Shown here piece after piece: positions 1-10,806 of a DNA stretch of 30,268 nucleotides. Made by a program: the position numbers and the translations under genes. The first letter of the stretch is position 1, and the number at the start of each line of letters is the position of its first letter. The notes beneath the pieces are model-generated. The model saw only the letters and a program-made list of their open reading frames with translations. It was not told the origin of the DNA and did not search any database. Source of the DNA: Nemertoderma westbladi (Eukaryota; Xenacoelomorpha; Nemertodermatida; Nemertodermatidae); the NCBI GenBank assembly GCA_032718475.1, contig JAUCBJ010001776.1, forward strand, positions 1-30,268. Reading direction: 5' to 3'.

Positions 1-24
1 TGCATGTATTTTCCATGATCGTAA

Positions 25-1045
25 ATGGATGAGAAAAGTCTTCTTAAGAAGAAACTTACACTGGATAGAGTACAAAAGTACCGTGAGAAGTTGAAAAAAT
101 CTGGAAAATATGAAGAATTCAGAAAAGTGGAAAGAGTGAAGGAGAAATATCGTAGAGATATGTAGGTTGAAAAGTAAACGTTGCATGAGAAAAGGTACAC
201 GTTTCCAAGTTACAAATGATGCTGCAAAATTGGCTGCATTTCGAAGTAAAGATGCAGCTAGGAAACGAGCTGAAAGGGCTAAAGAAAAGTAAGAGAGGCA
301 GATACAATTGGAGATCCAATGTAGAAATAAACGTTATTTGCAATCCGCCCGAACACGGCGCAGAAAGGAAAATATTCGGAGAAATTTATTGATTAGAAAG
401 CTACAAGCAACAGTAGTTAATCTGACACACACGAACCGTAAGTTAAGAATGCGGCTCCTTCTATTAACTAAGGAAAAATCCAAAACACCTTCAACACCAC
501 CTCAACACGATATCAGTGACTTATCAAAGACGATGACTCCTCGCACAAAAAGGAAAGTTGTTAGATGTTCATCGATATCCACGCTGAAGAGGCTTCGTAA
601 AATGGGTTGTAGATTACGTCCTGAGTCATCAACTCCACGCTCTCCAAATGAAAACTCATTGCGAATGGCAGTGGAGGCATTTGGAAGACAGGACAATGTG
701 TCATGTCTTTGTCCTGATAAGAAAAAGGCAATTGTTGAAGACAGGTTGGGTTTAAGTAAATCGGTTATACCTATCAGGTATAGGATGGAACATTTGGAAA
801 TTTTACATGGCAGATTCATGGTTGAAATGGATCGAGACTGCTCGTATTCAATATTCACTAAGTATTGGCCTAAGGATGTTGTTAAACCACGTGCCTCTGA
901 CTGGGGATCTTGCCTGTGTGTAAAGTGTGTAAACCACCAATTAATGATTGAATCTCTCGTAAATGCTAAGCTTTTGCCTCATGGGTCGACTGTGGAAGAT
1001 TATGCCGATAAGCCGCCTAATTGGCCGCCTGTTTGTCTTCGCTAG
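25..1045 (+). pseudogene. Broken transposase-like gene, N-terminal half only (relative of the 19977-22646 protein)
   Basis: An ATG at 25 opens a very Lys/Arg-rich reading frame that stops at 163-165. The same kind of sequence continues in another frame through an in-frame TAA at 290-292 and stays open to TAG at 1043-1045. So there is at least one frameshift and one nonsense mutation. The translation runs from a basic N-terminus to a Cys motif SCLCVKC, preceded by a P-x-S-D-W stretch. The intact 889-residue protein at 19977-22646 has the same order: basic region, a block around VLPCMKANRR, then P-S-D and VCQCTQC with the same C-x-C-x2-C spacing. The catalytic C-terminal half is absent; only a non-coding tail follows. 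I infer an internally deleted, inactive element of the same transposase family but a different subfamily. The stop codons are direct observations; the homology is by eye. Confidence 0.72.
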
Positions 1046-1320
1046 TATCAAACCTATCAGGCATGGACAACAGCGTTACATACAGGGTGGATAATTGTGT
1101 TCACTCTCGCGTTACAGGCATGGACAAAAACGTTACAGGCTGGACATTCTTTTTTGCCCTATATTTTTTAATTGCGTAACCCTGGCCATGGGAAAATATC
1201 ACAGTTAGATTCAGCTCGAAAAGACCTTTCCAAATATATATAATTTTATGTATTTACTAAAAGTTAAAATTTGACCAAAAAATCACTCAATTTTGGCCAC
1301 TTTTTGTGATTTTGAGCCTA
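1046..1320 (+). repeat. 3' subterminal region of the broken transposon
   Basis: The word CGTTACAGGCATGGACA and close variants recur at about 1057-1080 and 1111-1146, like subterminal transposase-binding repeats. Further on, GATTCAGCTCG (1208-1218), a 7-nt gap and CTTTCCAA (1226-1233) match the same words with the same gap at 23155-23180 in the intact transposon. By that register the element should end near 1317, where the sequence reads TTTTGAGCCTA and resembles the intact right end TTTTGACTTTGACC. This is an inference from short matches at fixed spacing. Confidence 0.5.
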
Positions 1321-1490
1321 CAGTAGCGAGTAAAAAAAACAATATCTACCTTAATTTATAATATTTATCTAGTAATGTTCTAGAACACTTACCAATAAAA
1401 AAAATACTGTATTTTTAAAATTTCAAAAATACTCGCTAGTAAAAAAACACTAGCTACCATAAAAAAAAAATATCTACTAATGTTCTAGAA
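1312..1490. repeat. Two diverged ~105-bp direct copies ending in TGTTCTAGAACA
   Basis: Two adjacent copies each run from a (A)n-rich start with CTACC to the palindrome TGTTCTAGAACA (about 1376-1387 and 1480-1491). The TTCTAGAA core fits the nTTCnnGAAn heat-shock-element dyad, but as an AT-rich palindrome it may have no regulatory meaning. No coding potential is seen. Confidence 0.5.
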
Positions 1491-1491
1491 C

Positions 1492-1709
1492 ATTGCAAGA
1501 ATTATTGTTCGCTGAAGGCCATTTATTATATTTAATAAATACACAATATTCTAGAACGTGTTATTTATTTTATGAGTTGGTTGGCAACAACGGTATGCCT
1601 ATACAATATCTATATTGCCTAGCTAATCATACATAAACAAATTGTTCCAGAATATTGTGTATTTATTAAATAGAATAAATGGCCTGCAGTGAACAATAAT
1701 TCTTGCAAT
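1492..1709. mobile_element. 218-bp MITE-like element with 66-bp terminal inverted repeats
   Basis: Bases 1492-1557 and 1644-1709 are reverse complements with only about five mismatches, starting ATTGCAAGAATTATTGTTC on each strand. The 86-bp spacer has no ORF. Long arms and short total length fit a MITE or fold-back element. I see no clear target-site duplication, so the superfamily is open. Confidence 0.75.
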
Positions 1710-2589
1710 CTTTGAATGCCTATTTCTCAGCTGTTTCTCAACGAAATTCAGACATTGTTACATATTTGGAATCCTTGCAACGCAAGCTTTTTATTGATGT
1801 GAAAAAATTACGACTAAAGTGAAGAATGGCAATGATACAGAGGGTGCGATTTCGCAAAAGACACTTTTTTAAAACGCTTATAAATAAAATTTAAAGGCGA
1901 AATTGAAAATTCCGGCTTCAGGGTAACAACCACGGTGAGTTGAACTAGTTGTGTTTCAAATTTCAAGCAATATGATAAAGATTTGTAGAAAAATTTGAGG
2001 GGGGGTCCGTGTCATCAGAAAATGACACTATATTACGGGACATGGTGTATAGATTTTATAAATATAACTAGTTTTTCGCAAGCTGCATGTTGTTATCATA
2101 GCTTTTTTCTTGTGTTTTGGAATATATTTGTTATTCTTATTCATTTCTTATTATTTTTGCTTAAGCATGTCTTTTTTAATTTCTAGCTCATGCTTTTGAG
2201 AAATTAATAACTGTGGAAATTGTGATCGTTACATGGACAGGCACATCAACCAACATTGGTTTCTTCGGTACTAGTGCAGTTTGCGTACACCCCCACCAAA
2301 TGATGTTATATTAGCAAGATTTTGCTATTATATTTATGAAAATGTTCTAAAACAAATTTTTCTCCTATTTAAAAAAAAAATGTTCCAGAACAAGTTTTTT
2401 GTTCTAGATTATCTTACTAGAAAGGCATTTCCTAAAGGAAATGCAACCACGAAGCTAAGGAAAATTAAACAAACCGCCACTCTTCGGTTCGTTGCTTAAC
2501 CTAGTTTAGTAGCATTTCACAATAATTAACTAGAATTGAAACTGGAAACGAGAGTTCTCTTGAACTGTTGGTTTAACCTTTGAAAAAAT
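1710..2589. other. No gene recognised; AT-rich intergenic DNA
   Basis: Short open frames exist at 1995-2186 and 2281-2499, but they are low-complexity and Phe/Leu-rich with no recognisable domain. TTCTAGAA-like words recur around 2340-2410. A CGTTACATGGACAGGCAC word near 2227 resembles the subterminal repeat of the broken transposon upstream. Confidence 0.5.
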
Positions 2590-4020
2590 ATCCAGTCCAG
2601 ATTGTGGTTCAGATAACACATATACCGAGTTTTAGAAAATATTGTAGTTTATGTCAAAATTACCGATTTTCTATCAAAATGCATCGGTTTGCAGTGGTTG
2701 GTTGTCTTGAAAAGTGAAAAATATAACAATGTAATTCAGATGCAGAATAAGTGTTATAGTGGGGATAGTGGTTGGTCCCCTTAACCTTATGCTTCAAATT
2801 GTCATTTTATAAATTCGATCTGTTTAGCCTGGTTGCCCTGATAACTGGATATTCTAATTTACCTCAATCGGTTCGACTATTGTCCTCATCATTGAGTTGA
2901 AAAACCCCAAGTTTATATATATTACAGTTTTGCTAGAAATAGAGTTATAAATATAGACTTGAATGATGTAAACTTTAGTACACTTCAGTTGCCATATAGA
3001 TATTTCTGGAAAGTTTTGAGTTTTACAAAATGTACCAGCTTGTGGTCCTGATAACACATACCAAGTTTTGGAAAATTTAAACGTGAGTTTAATGTCCAAA
3101 ATGAACGATTTTTGAATCAAAACGTCTGTTTACAGCGGTTGTCATGGAAACTGAAAAATAGAACAATGGAATTCGGATGCAGAATAAGTGTTATAGTGGG
3201 GGTAGGGGATGGTCCTAAGGCATAATAACTTTAACTTTTGCTTCAAATTATCATTTTATATATTTTAACATCTGTTTAGACTGGTTGCCAAGGTAACTAG
3301 ATTTTCTGATTAACCTGAATCGGCTCCCTTATGGCCCTTATAGTTGAGTTGAGAAACCCAACGTTTATATATATTACAGTTTTCCTACAAATAGAGTTAA
3401 AAATATACACTTGAATGACATGTACTTTAATAAACTCCAGCTACCATGGTAACTAGATATTTCTGGAATGTATTGAGTTTCACTAAAAGTTCCAACTAGT
3501 GGACCAGATAACACATACCCAGTTTCGGATATTTTTATCGCGAAGTCTATGTCCATATGAGCTATATTTATATCAAAACAACTGTTTTCAGCGGTTGTCA
3601 TGGGAACTGAAAAATGGAACAGTGAAATTCGGATGCAGAATAAGTTATATAGTGGGGGTAGGGGATGGTCCTAAGTCTTCACACCTTAACCTTCCTTAGG
3701 CTTCAAATTAACATTTTATAAATTTTATCATCTGTTTAACCCGGTTGCCAAGTTAACTGGATTTTCTATTTAACCTCAATCGGCTCTGATATGGCCCTTA
3801 TGCTTAGGTTGAGAAACCCCCAAGTTTATATCTACTAGAATTTTCCTACAAATAGAGTTAAAATATTGACTTGAAATACATAGACTTTTTATGAAGTCCG
3901 TTGCCATGGAAACCAGATTTTTCCCAGACATGTGACCTATCCCACACGATGCGCCTTGGTGAGTAGTATATACATGCAAAATTTCAGGGTACTTTTTCAA
4001 GGCTAGTTATGGCTGGACTT
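2590..4020. repeat. Tandem repeat of ~440-456 bp, about three diverged copies
   Basis: The anchor TGCAGAATAAG occurs at 2741, 3178 and 3634, giving periods of 437 and 456 bp. Around it the same order recurs: GCGGTTGTCATGGAAACTG, the anchor, GGGGGTAGGGGATGGTCC, CATCTGTTTA, GGTTGCCAAGGTAACT, TCAATCGGCT, then AAATAGAGTTA. Copies differ by substitutions and small indels. The short ORFs here are shadows of the repeat. Several RFX X-box-like dyads lie in the units (see findings). Confidence 0.72.
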
Positions 4021-4693
4021 AAAAAGGACCATATCTGCCTCAAATCAGGAAAAGGGCCCACTGAATACACCATCTCAGCTAAGGAAAATCTTTCTTAGCG
4101 AAAGTAGTTGATTTTCCTTACCTTCGTGGATAAAAAATATATATATATTAGTGGTGCGAGATTTTTTAAATTGATTTGTATTCATAACTATTAATTGCAA
4201 TAAATTATCACGGTCGCTAGTTATCATTATGATACTGTATGTAGTGTTTTTTCATTAGCTAATAAAATACACCTCCCACCAAGTATTTTATATAAAGCAG
4301 CTAATTTTTTTTTATCATAGCTAGTGATTATTAATTTTGTACAGAAAGGGCTACCCATGGTGTACGCGGGGCATATTCATTCCTATACCTGTTATAGGGC
4401 GGATGCAGATGAACCATATACACTACATGTATAAATACTATTATTATATAAAGTATTATTTTGTTGATATATATAGACCTACACAACTTAGTAGTTAACA
4501 ATAATATTAAATTAGGCCCTACTGTTATTATTATATATCTCGTTACGTAAATGCTAACAATACCGTACATAACAATTTTAATGTGTGAAACATTTTTTTA
4601 CCTACCACAATGAATTAATAATTATCTAGTTGCTAAGATAACGCCAGTAATAATAATAACAGTAGGCCTAGGCCTAGTAAAATACAATAGAAA
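4021..4693. other. No gene recognised; AT-rich DNA
   Basis: The stretch is AT-rich with a short (AT)n tract near 4138-4148 and a TAGGCCTAGGCCTAG run near 4664-4678. The open frame on the minus strand (4331-4570) looks like AT-rich noise. I see no RNA gene or promoter that can be defended. Confidence 0.5.
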
Positions 4694-6460
4694 TAGTCCG
4701 GCAGCAAAGTGATGAACCGTGCAATTTTATACCCATAAAATGTCTCATCAGTTTCATGACCACAATACCATACTAATCGATATTAGGGAGGATGTCGCTC
4801 TCTCAGCCTTGAGCAATTTGAATAAAACGTGTTTCCATGTCAACAGCGACTGAGACCCTAGCAACCGCTGTTATAAACACTCAATATCTATAAATTTCAC
4901 ACCAAATTGGTCTCTATCGATGATAGCCAATGCAATAGACTCGAAGCACTGTTGCCATGGTAACCGTTGTTAGTTGCAGTAATCTTCGTGTAACGCCATA
5001 TTTAACACCAATTTAAGCAATAGAAAACTACAGTGACTCTATTCCCAGTATATCAAGGTTATTCAACTTTGTTTCGAGTCACGGTTATCATCGTTGCTAA
5101 GTCCAATAGGATCTCCAAAGGCCCCCTACCAACCAGCGATATAAGCATTATATGACTATGATATCAAGATATATATATTCCACTGTACCATCACTGAGTT
5201 ACTATTGCCCCGACCAGGCATTAAAAGATGTAGATTTCGCACCCTAGTACATAGTTAGTCATATTATTTTATAATTTAATAATATGGTGGTATTGTATGC
5301 ATGTTGTTTTGGTGTAATCAAATGTTGAAAATATAATATTAAAATCACATATAATAAAGCTTGAAATGTATTACATCCAAACACGCAAGCCGGTTATCAA
5401 CAAGCAGAAACGTGACTGGCGCAAGTTTACAGTGCTGCTTCCCAGTGGTTAGTTACAGTACAGACATATCTTCATTTCGTTACCTGTTCCGTCCCCCTTT
5501 GGGAATCTCTACATTTCCTGGCTTGGCCTCCTGGGAATGCCTTCAGTTGCGGGGCGAAACCTATCGATCAGTTGGCTGCCGTTATCTGATCACTGATTGC
5601 ATGCAACGTCTAGGTCTTGTTGCTTTTTAGTTTTTTACATACTTTGGCACTGACATACCTACCGGTAAGGTTTTTACTTAAAGTGCTTGATTAATAAATA
5701 AAATACAATTAACTCTTTATTATTGGATTTTCAAGCTTCAACTTCAATTATTAAATATACAGTAATATTATCTAATCAAAAACATTTTTTTATTTTAATT
5801 TTGATAATTGATATATCAATTTATTACTAGTAATAATTGTGAACTAAAATACTTACCAAAAGGTAATTCTTCTACAATAATTCCTGCGAATATCAACGAC
5901 CTTTGAAATCCCACTATGCACTAATGTACGATACAGCGGCAGTATGTTGAAACAGTACAATCATATAGTCATAGAATGCTTTGGTAGCTGGTTGCTACAG
6001 TATGATATACTACAGTAGTTACCGTAGCAACGGTTGTCATAATAACTGTGACTCGAATTGTCGAATACAAGTTCAGTATGCGATATACTAAGAATATGTT
6101 GATACTGAGGTCGCATAATGGTTAAGGTGGTGTTTGCTATGGCGTGAACCGAAGATTACTGCCCTAGCAACGGTTACCAGGGTAACAGTGGTTTGAAAAT
6201 AAGCCCATCGAATTCGCAATCATTGGTTTAGTCAAGTTTGGGGTAAATCCTGTAACCATTGTGTGTTTAAAACATGACAGCTGCAGATAAACACCCCGGT
6301 AACCATGGTGACACAATTTATGAGAAATGCTCAAGGTTGTAGGGGCGACACCCTCCTAAATATTGTTCAGCAGGGTCTAATGAGTACAAAACCGATGAAA
6401 CATTTTATGGGTATAAAAAAACACGGTTCACCAAAATTTGTGCTATTTGCTGCCGGACTA
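4694..6460. mobile_element. 1.77-kb element with ~400-450-bp diverged inverted-repeat arms
   Basis: The left arm (4694-about 5115) and right arm (about 6005-6460) match as reverse complements. The outer ends share TAGTCCGGCAGCAAA (4694-4708; complement at 6446-6460). Further in, both arms carry TTTTATACCCATAAAATGT. Inside are an X-box-like GTTGCCATGGTAAC beside CGTTGTTAG, and a CGAAGATTACTGC-type block. The arms are clearly homologous but well diverged. The centre (about 5116-6004) has one 89-codon open frame (5361-5630) without recognisable domains and is otherwise AT-rich. I see no transposase and no clear target duplication. A non-autonomous long-TIR or fold-back element is the likely reading; an inverted duplication without transposition is possible. 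Confidence 0.62.
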
Positions 6461-7870
6461 AAAGCAGAATCATTATCGGCAGGTCTGGTTTGTATTTGAG
6501 AAATCCAAATACATATAATCAACCCGATGAAATGAAGATTTTATTTCGCATATTTCTAAAATGTTTTAATTTCTGGCCACTAGCGGCAGACTGGAGAACT
6601 TCTGATAGATTACTGCCCAAACAAAGACGCAGCCTGTTGGTTGACTACGGTCTGCCAAGTTTAAGCTAAAACTGATAACAAATAACGAAATGAGAGAAGG
6701 TTTTCACTTTCAGATATTTCGCTCTCTAGCGGCAGACTGGAGAACTACTGACCGATCACCTTCACCAAGACACAACATGTGGTATAGTACATACATATAT
6801 GCCAAGATTCAGCTTAAACAAATTAAAATCAAGGAAATGGGGACAGGGGGAAGGTCATCACTTATATACATTTCACCCTCTAGCGACAGACTGGAGAACT
6901 ACAGACCGATACAGACACCACAAAGACGGGATATGTTCTAGCACATATATGACAAGGTTCAGCTTGAACGGATCATGAATATCGTAATGGGTCAAGGATT
7001 TCACTTTCAGACATGTAGCCCTCTATCGACAGACTAGAGAACTGCAGACGGATGGAGCATCCTTTGAATTAGAGTTAATCATCTGGTACAAATCTGCCAA
7101 GTTTCAGTTTGAACGGATTAAAAGCAAAGAAATGAGAATCAACCTCCATCCCCACTATATCGAGTATAAGGAAAAATATGCAATATGTTTCAGTATCTAG
7201 ATGCCATGGCAACATTGTTAACAAAGTGTTTTCAATATCACTTAGCTGTTTTGACTACATAAAAAAGCGCATTTTTAAAGATGAGTGAGGTTTATGTGAT
7301 GTGATGTTACGTATATTTAAGAGATATTATATTTGTCATCACTTTATGCCCTATAACATTCTTAAATAAATGAAATTACATTGTGCTAAGAATTGTAATT
7401 ACGACAGTACTCAGTGCACATAACAATGTTAGGCCTACAAGGATAAGAACAGTGCGCATGCCAGCCGCTAGGGGGCTACATGAGTAAACATTAAATGTCC
7501 TTCCATTTCCTTGCTTTTATTTCATTCAAGGTAAAACTTGGCAGATATGTACTAGACAATCAGTTGTATATTTCAAGAGAGGCTAATCCGTCTGCTGTTC
7601 TCAAGTCTACCGCTAGAGGGCGAAATGTCTAATATATATATATATTTATAAAAGAGCGCATTAGAATTTATAATGTTCTTTCAAACAATACATTATTGAC
7701 ATATAAGAGAGGTTGATATGTTATGTATGGCACATGCTTCCTCTAGCGGCAGACTGGAGAACTGCTGGCCGATCAACCTGCTCACAAAGTCGCAGCATGT
7801 GGTCTAGTACATATATGCCAAGTTTTACCTCAACGGAATAAAAGCAAATAAATGGAAGGATATTTAAGGC
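6461..7870. repeat. Array of a ~145-bp repeat carrying CCCTCTAGCGGCAGACTGG
   Basis: Forward units begin near 6575, 6721, 6875, 7018 and 7738, and at least two reverse-orientation units lie about 7440-7625. A unit reads TTTCACTTTCAGACAT, then CCCTCTAGCGGCAGACTGG, AGAACTGCAGACCGAT, CACAAAGACGCAGCATGTGG, TCTAGTACATATATGCCAAG, and TTCAGCTTAAACGGATTAAA. The same family reappears at 12400-13400. No ORF survives across units. The TAGCGG word on the reverse strand is CCGCTAGAGGGC, close to the CTCF core motif. Confidence 0.72.
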
Positions 7871-7935
7871 AAGGGCGCAACCAGGGGGGCAGGGTCTAGG
7901 GGGTCAGCTGACCCCCCCAAAGCTGGAAAAGGTAC
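7865..7935. repeat. Possible DNA-transposon terminus (G-run/C-run palindrome)
   Basis: AAGGGCGCAACCAGGGGGGC is followed by a near-palindrome GGGGGTCAGCTGACCCCCCC. Sequences of this style are common at ends of hAT- and Mutator-like elements in invertebrates. No partner end was found, so this stays a weak call. Confidence 0.25.
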
Positions 7936-8189
7936 ACTTTTAAAGGAATAACTTTATAGATAAATACATACATTACACGAACTCCGCATTTTTATATTTC
8001 TTTTTGACTGTCAATATATCAGTTTCGAACCAGCAGTGTCCTCTAGACCAGCTGCATTCCTCACAATTGATTTAAATGACAAACATAAAGATTGAGGATG
8101 AGTAATACCCAGCAGTAGACAGTCTTCATATTAACATATATTATAATACCGGCCTTTATAATATATAAATTTATAAATTATTATAATTT

Positions 8190-9095
8190 AAAGGTCATCT
8201 ATCCCATCATAGTAGACATGTACCGAACAACAAGAGTCCCACAGGAAATGAAAACAAATAAGTTGGTGCCAGTTCCCAAGAAGGGCAACCTAACACTCTA
8301 TGGTTCTTTTCGGGGAATCTCATTGATCTCGATTGCTGCAAAGCTATACAATAGAATTCTATTAAATCGCATCAAGGATCCCATTGAGAGACTGCTCCGA
8401 AATCAGAATGGGTTCCGTAAAGGTCGTGGGACCATGGAGCCCATTTTGGCACTTAGAATGATAATTGAAGAGTTATCAAAAAAGAAAGACAGGCATCTGG
8501 CTGTATCTTTGTTGACTTCTTCAAGGCCTTTGATTCAGTCGAGCACGTATGTTCAGCATTCTTTCATTATATGGGATTCCTGATGAAATTATTGCAGCAA
8601 TCAGATCAGTATATGATGGTTCGACAATATTTGTGTCTACTGTTGACGGTGACACAGAACCATTTGAAGTGTTATGGGGCGTTCTCCAGGGAGACACACT
8701 TGCACCATTCTTGTTCATAATTGTGGTTGAATATGTTCTACGCATGACCTTAGATCATCATAATGATGATGGGGTGATGATAACTCCACGTACTGGCTCC
8801 AGAAGTCAAGTACCTAACTGATCTAGACTTTGCTGATGACATAAGAGTACTCTCAGAATCACTAGAGGGAGCCCAACGGCTCCTCAACTCATTAGAACAT
8901 GCTGCTTCTAGTGTTGGTCTTTTTATTAACTCCAGAAAGACCAACATTTTGACAGTGAGGACCTTCGAATACGTAAGGGAAAGGCATTGGCAGCCTTGAA
9001 TAGGCTTTCCAGGATTTGGAAGTCACCGAGGATTAATCGGAAACTTAAGGTCCGATTATTTGTCAAACTATTATCAAACTTGTCACATAATATAT
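8190..9095 (+). pseudogene. Non-LTR retrotransposon reverse transcriptase relic
   Basis: Conserved reverse-transcriptase blocks follow each other in order but in shifting frames. Frame one has LVPVPKKGNLTLYGSFRGIS, ILLNRI and NQNGFRKGRGT (8218-about 8505). A second frame gives VDFFKAFDSVEH (from 8511), carrying the first catalytic Asp. A third gives YGIPDEII and GVLQGDTLAPFLF (8549-8810). A fourth gives LTDLDFADDIRVL (8814-8852), the YxDD-like box (F-A-D-D). After another shift, RKGKALAALNRLSRIWKS and K-VRLFVKL continue to about 9090. At least three frameshifts, no endonuclease upstream and a 5' truncation show a dead copy. Block order identifies a non-LTR reverse transcriptase; I do not assign the clade. 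Confidence 0.85.
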
Positions 9096-9439
9096 CCGTA
9101 TTTCCTATCACATCTCCTCCAAGGAGTGGTGCATAATAATGAACTGTGCGGGTATAATTAAAACTGTGCGGCCATTTAAAAGAAGTTGTTCCTGGTATAG
9201 TTTAACCTTGAACCTTTAAACTAAAATTTGGTGCATCCGATGTATCTGTTCACTACCTATTGCAAATTATTTATTTATTTTTTTATATTGTAGTTAGTTA
9301 TTTATGCTTAAAAAATAGTTTAATTTATTTGCTGCATTAATTAATTGTTGCTTATAAGTTATATGGGGGGTGGGGGGTACCCCTCTTTCGAATCTTTTTC
9401 AAAATTGTTTTTATTATTCACTCTAGAGCACATTTTTAT
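9096..9439. other. No gene recognised; AT-rich DNA
   Basis: AT-rich sequence with a short G-rich tract (9363-9380). It may be 3' flank of the retroelement relic, but no poly(A) tail or target duplication is evident. Confidence 0.4.
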
Positions 9440-9685
9440 CAAAATCCAAATTTGAAAACCGATTAGCAACAAGATCTATATCTATTACTTTTTGAGATAT
9501 GGCTGTCTGTCCGTTTGACTGAACGTCAGTATGTCTGTCCGTCAATAAAAAGCATACTATCTGTCTAAAAAATACCGTATATGGGTTTTCGGGGTCGGTG
9601 ACTTCATTTCTGATGTCATTATTCAAATTTGGCCTCGTCGTTTCTGTCTATATGCCTGTCAGTCTATCCGTTAAACTATAACTGA
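9440..9685 (+). repeat. CTGTC-rich interspersed repeat, left copy
   Basis: Words GTCTGTCCGTCAATAAAAAGC, GGGTTTTCGGGGTCGGTGAC, TTCATTTCTGATGTCA and TGCCTGTCAGTC match the unit of the tandem array at 17811-18480. A reverse-complement copy lies at 14062-14170. The repeat ends exactly where the 21-bp inverted terminus at 9686 begins. Confidence 0.65.
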
Positions 9686-9706
9686 CAGGGGTGGGTTGCT
9701 GGACGC
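9686..9706 (+). repeat. Terminal-inverted-repeat-like sequence, left
   Basis: Begins CAGGGGTGGGTTG and pairs with 14040-14060 with one mismatch. Just inside it, TAACCCCTATTAGT (about 9714) is inverted at about 9864-9877, giving a secondary fold-back. Confidence 0.6.
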
Positions 9707-10291
9707 CCTACTTAACCCCTATTAGTTAAAAGCGCTTTTAAAAAACTTTAAATAACGCTATTAGCTTAATAAGGTTGCTTGACGACACCCCTTTAACCTT
9801 AGTAAGTTTAACCTTAACCTTTAACCGACACCCCTTAGTAAGACAACTATTTTCTATGGAGCCACTAATAGGGGTTAAAAGTTACTTCGAAGCACCTTTT
9901 AGTTGCTATAAAGGCTATAACAATAATGCATTATATATTTTTGTACCATAACATCATTAATATCGTGTCATTTTTTGTGGCCACATTTGTTCTAGAACAA
10001 TAAATATATCAATGTTTAATGTCAAATATATTCTAGAATAATCATACTATACTAGAACCAATATTATAAGTTATAATGATCATTAAAGTGACTTAAAGCT
10101 ACGAAGTCCAAAAAACGTAGAGGGTTGCCTCCATGGCGATATATTACCCTAATTAGATTCTAGAAATATATTATTTCGTATTATTTAATGTTTTTATTTC
10201 GGTATCTTACACATGCAAGTTTATTTTTTATTATGTCAGTGCATTTGATGTTGATGCTTGACAACATAACGCAAATGTAGTTAAATCGTGA

Positions 10292-10426
10292 GCGCGTATT
10301 AAAAGTAAAGACAACCCATTTGAGGTTTTCAGTGACAAAGAACTGATCCAAAGGTTTCGGTTTGATAAATCAGCTATTATAGACATTTCAGATATCATTC
10401 GCCACGATTTTAAGAGATATGATTAA
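10292..10426 (+). pseudogene. PIF/Harbinger transposase fragment (N-terminal part)
   Basis: A 44-codon open stretch reads SKDNPFEVFSDKELIQRFRF, then DKSAIIDISDIIRHDF, before TAA at 10424-10426. The pattern N-P-F-x3-S-D-x-E-L-x-x-R-F-R-x-x-K is typical of the start of Harbinger/HARBI1-like nucleases, where a basic entry segment precedes the catalytic DDE domain. No DDE segment follows: downstream DNA is AT-rich, so it is a remnant or an isolated exon. No start codon is visible in frame. Confidence 0.6.
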
Positions 10427-10806
10427 TTAATACATAATAAATATTTATTTATTAATTCAACTTTTTACTTTTATTATTTTATTTATTGACGCGGGGGTGG
10501 TCTAACGCATTCCACTAGACAGGCTCGTTCTTTGTCATTCCATGCTGGCTTTCTATTTCTTTTCGCCATCTTAATGTCTAAGTTAGTATGTAGTATAATG
10601 AGAGTCTCATTCGTATATTTAGGCAAGTCAATCTATCATAATACCCAAAATATATTTCCTTCCTATCATAAATTTTAGTGACAGAAAAATTTATTTTCTA
10701 ATCACATTTTCATGCTCGAACGCAGGTCGAATACTGTAGGACCGTAATACATACAGTACATATAATTTGTATGAAATTATGTAAATAAATAAATCAATTT
10801 ATATAC
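10427..10806. other. No gene recognised; AT-rich DNA between two element fragments
   Basis: AT-rich, with an (ATTT/AAAT)-rich stretch at 10425-10485. Composition changes sharply at about 10806, where the GC-rich retroelement ORF starts. Confidence 0.4.

Noticed and set aside
5361-5630. 89-codon ORF in the centre of the long inverted-repeat element
   Set aside because: No recognisable domain, no conserved context and a length expected by chance; noted only inside the element entry.
8218-9111. Working reverse transcriptase
   Set aside because: At least three frameshifts separate the catalytic blocks.
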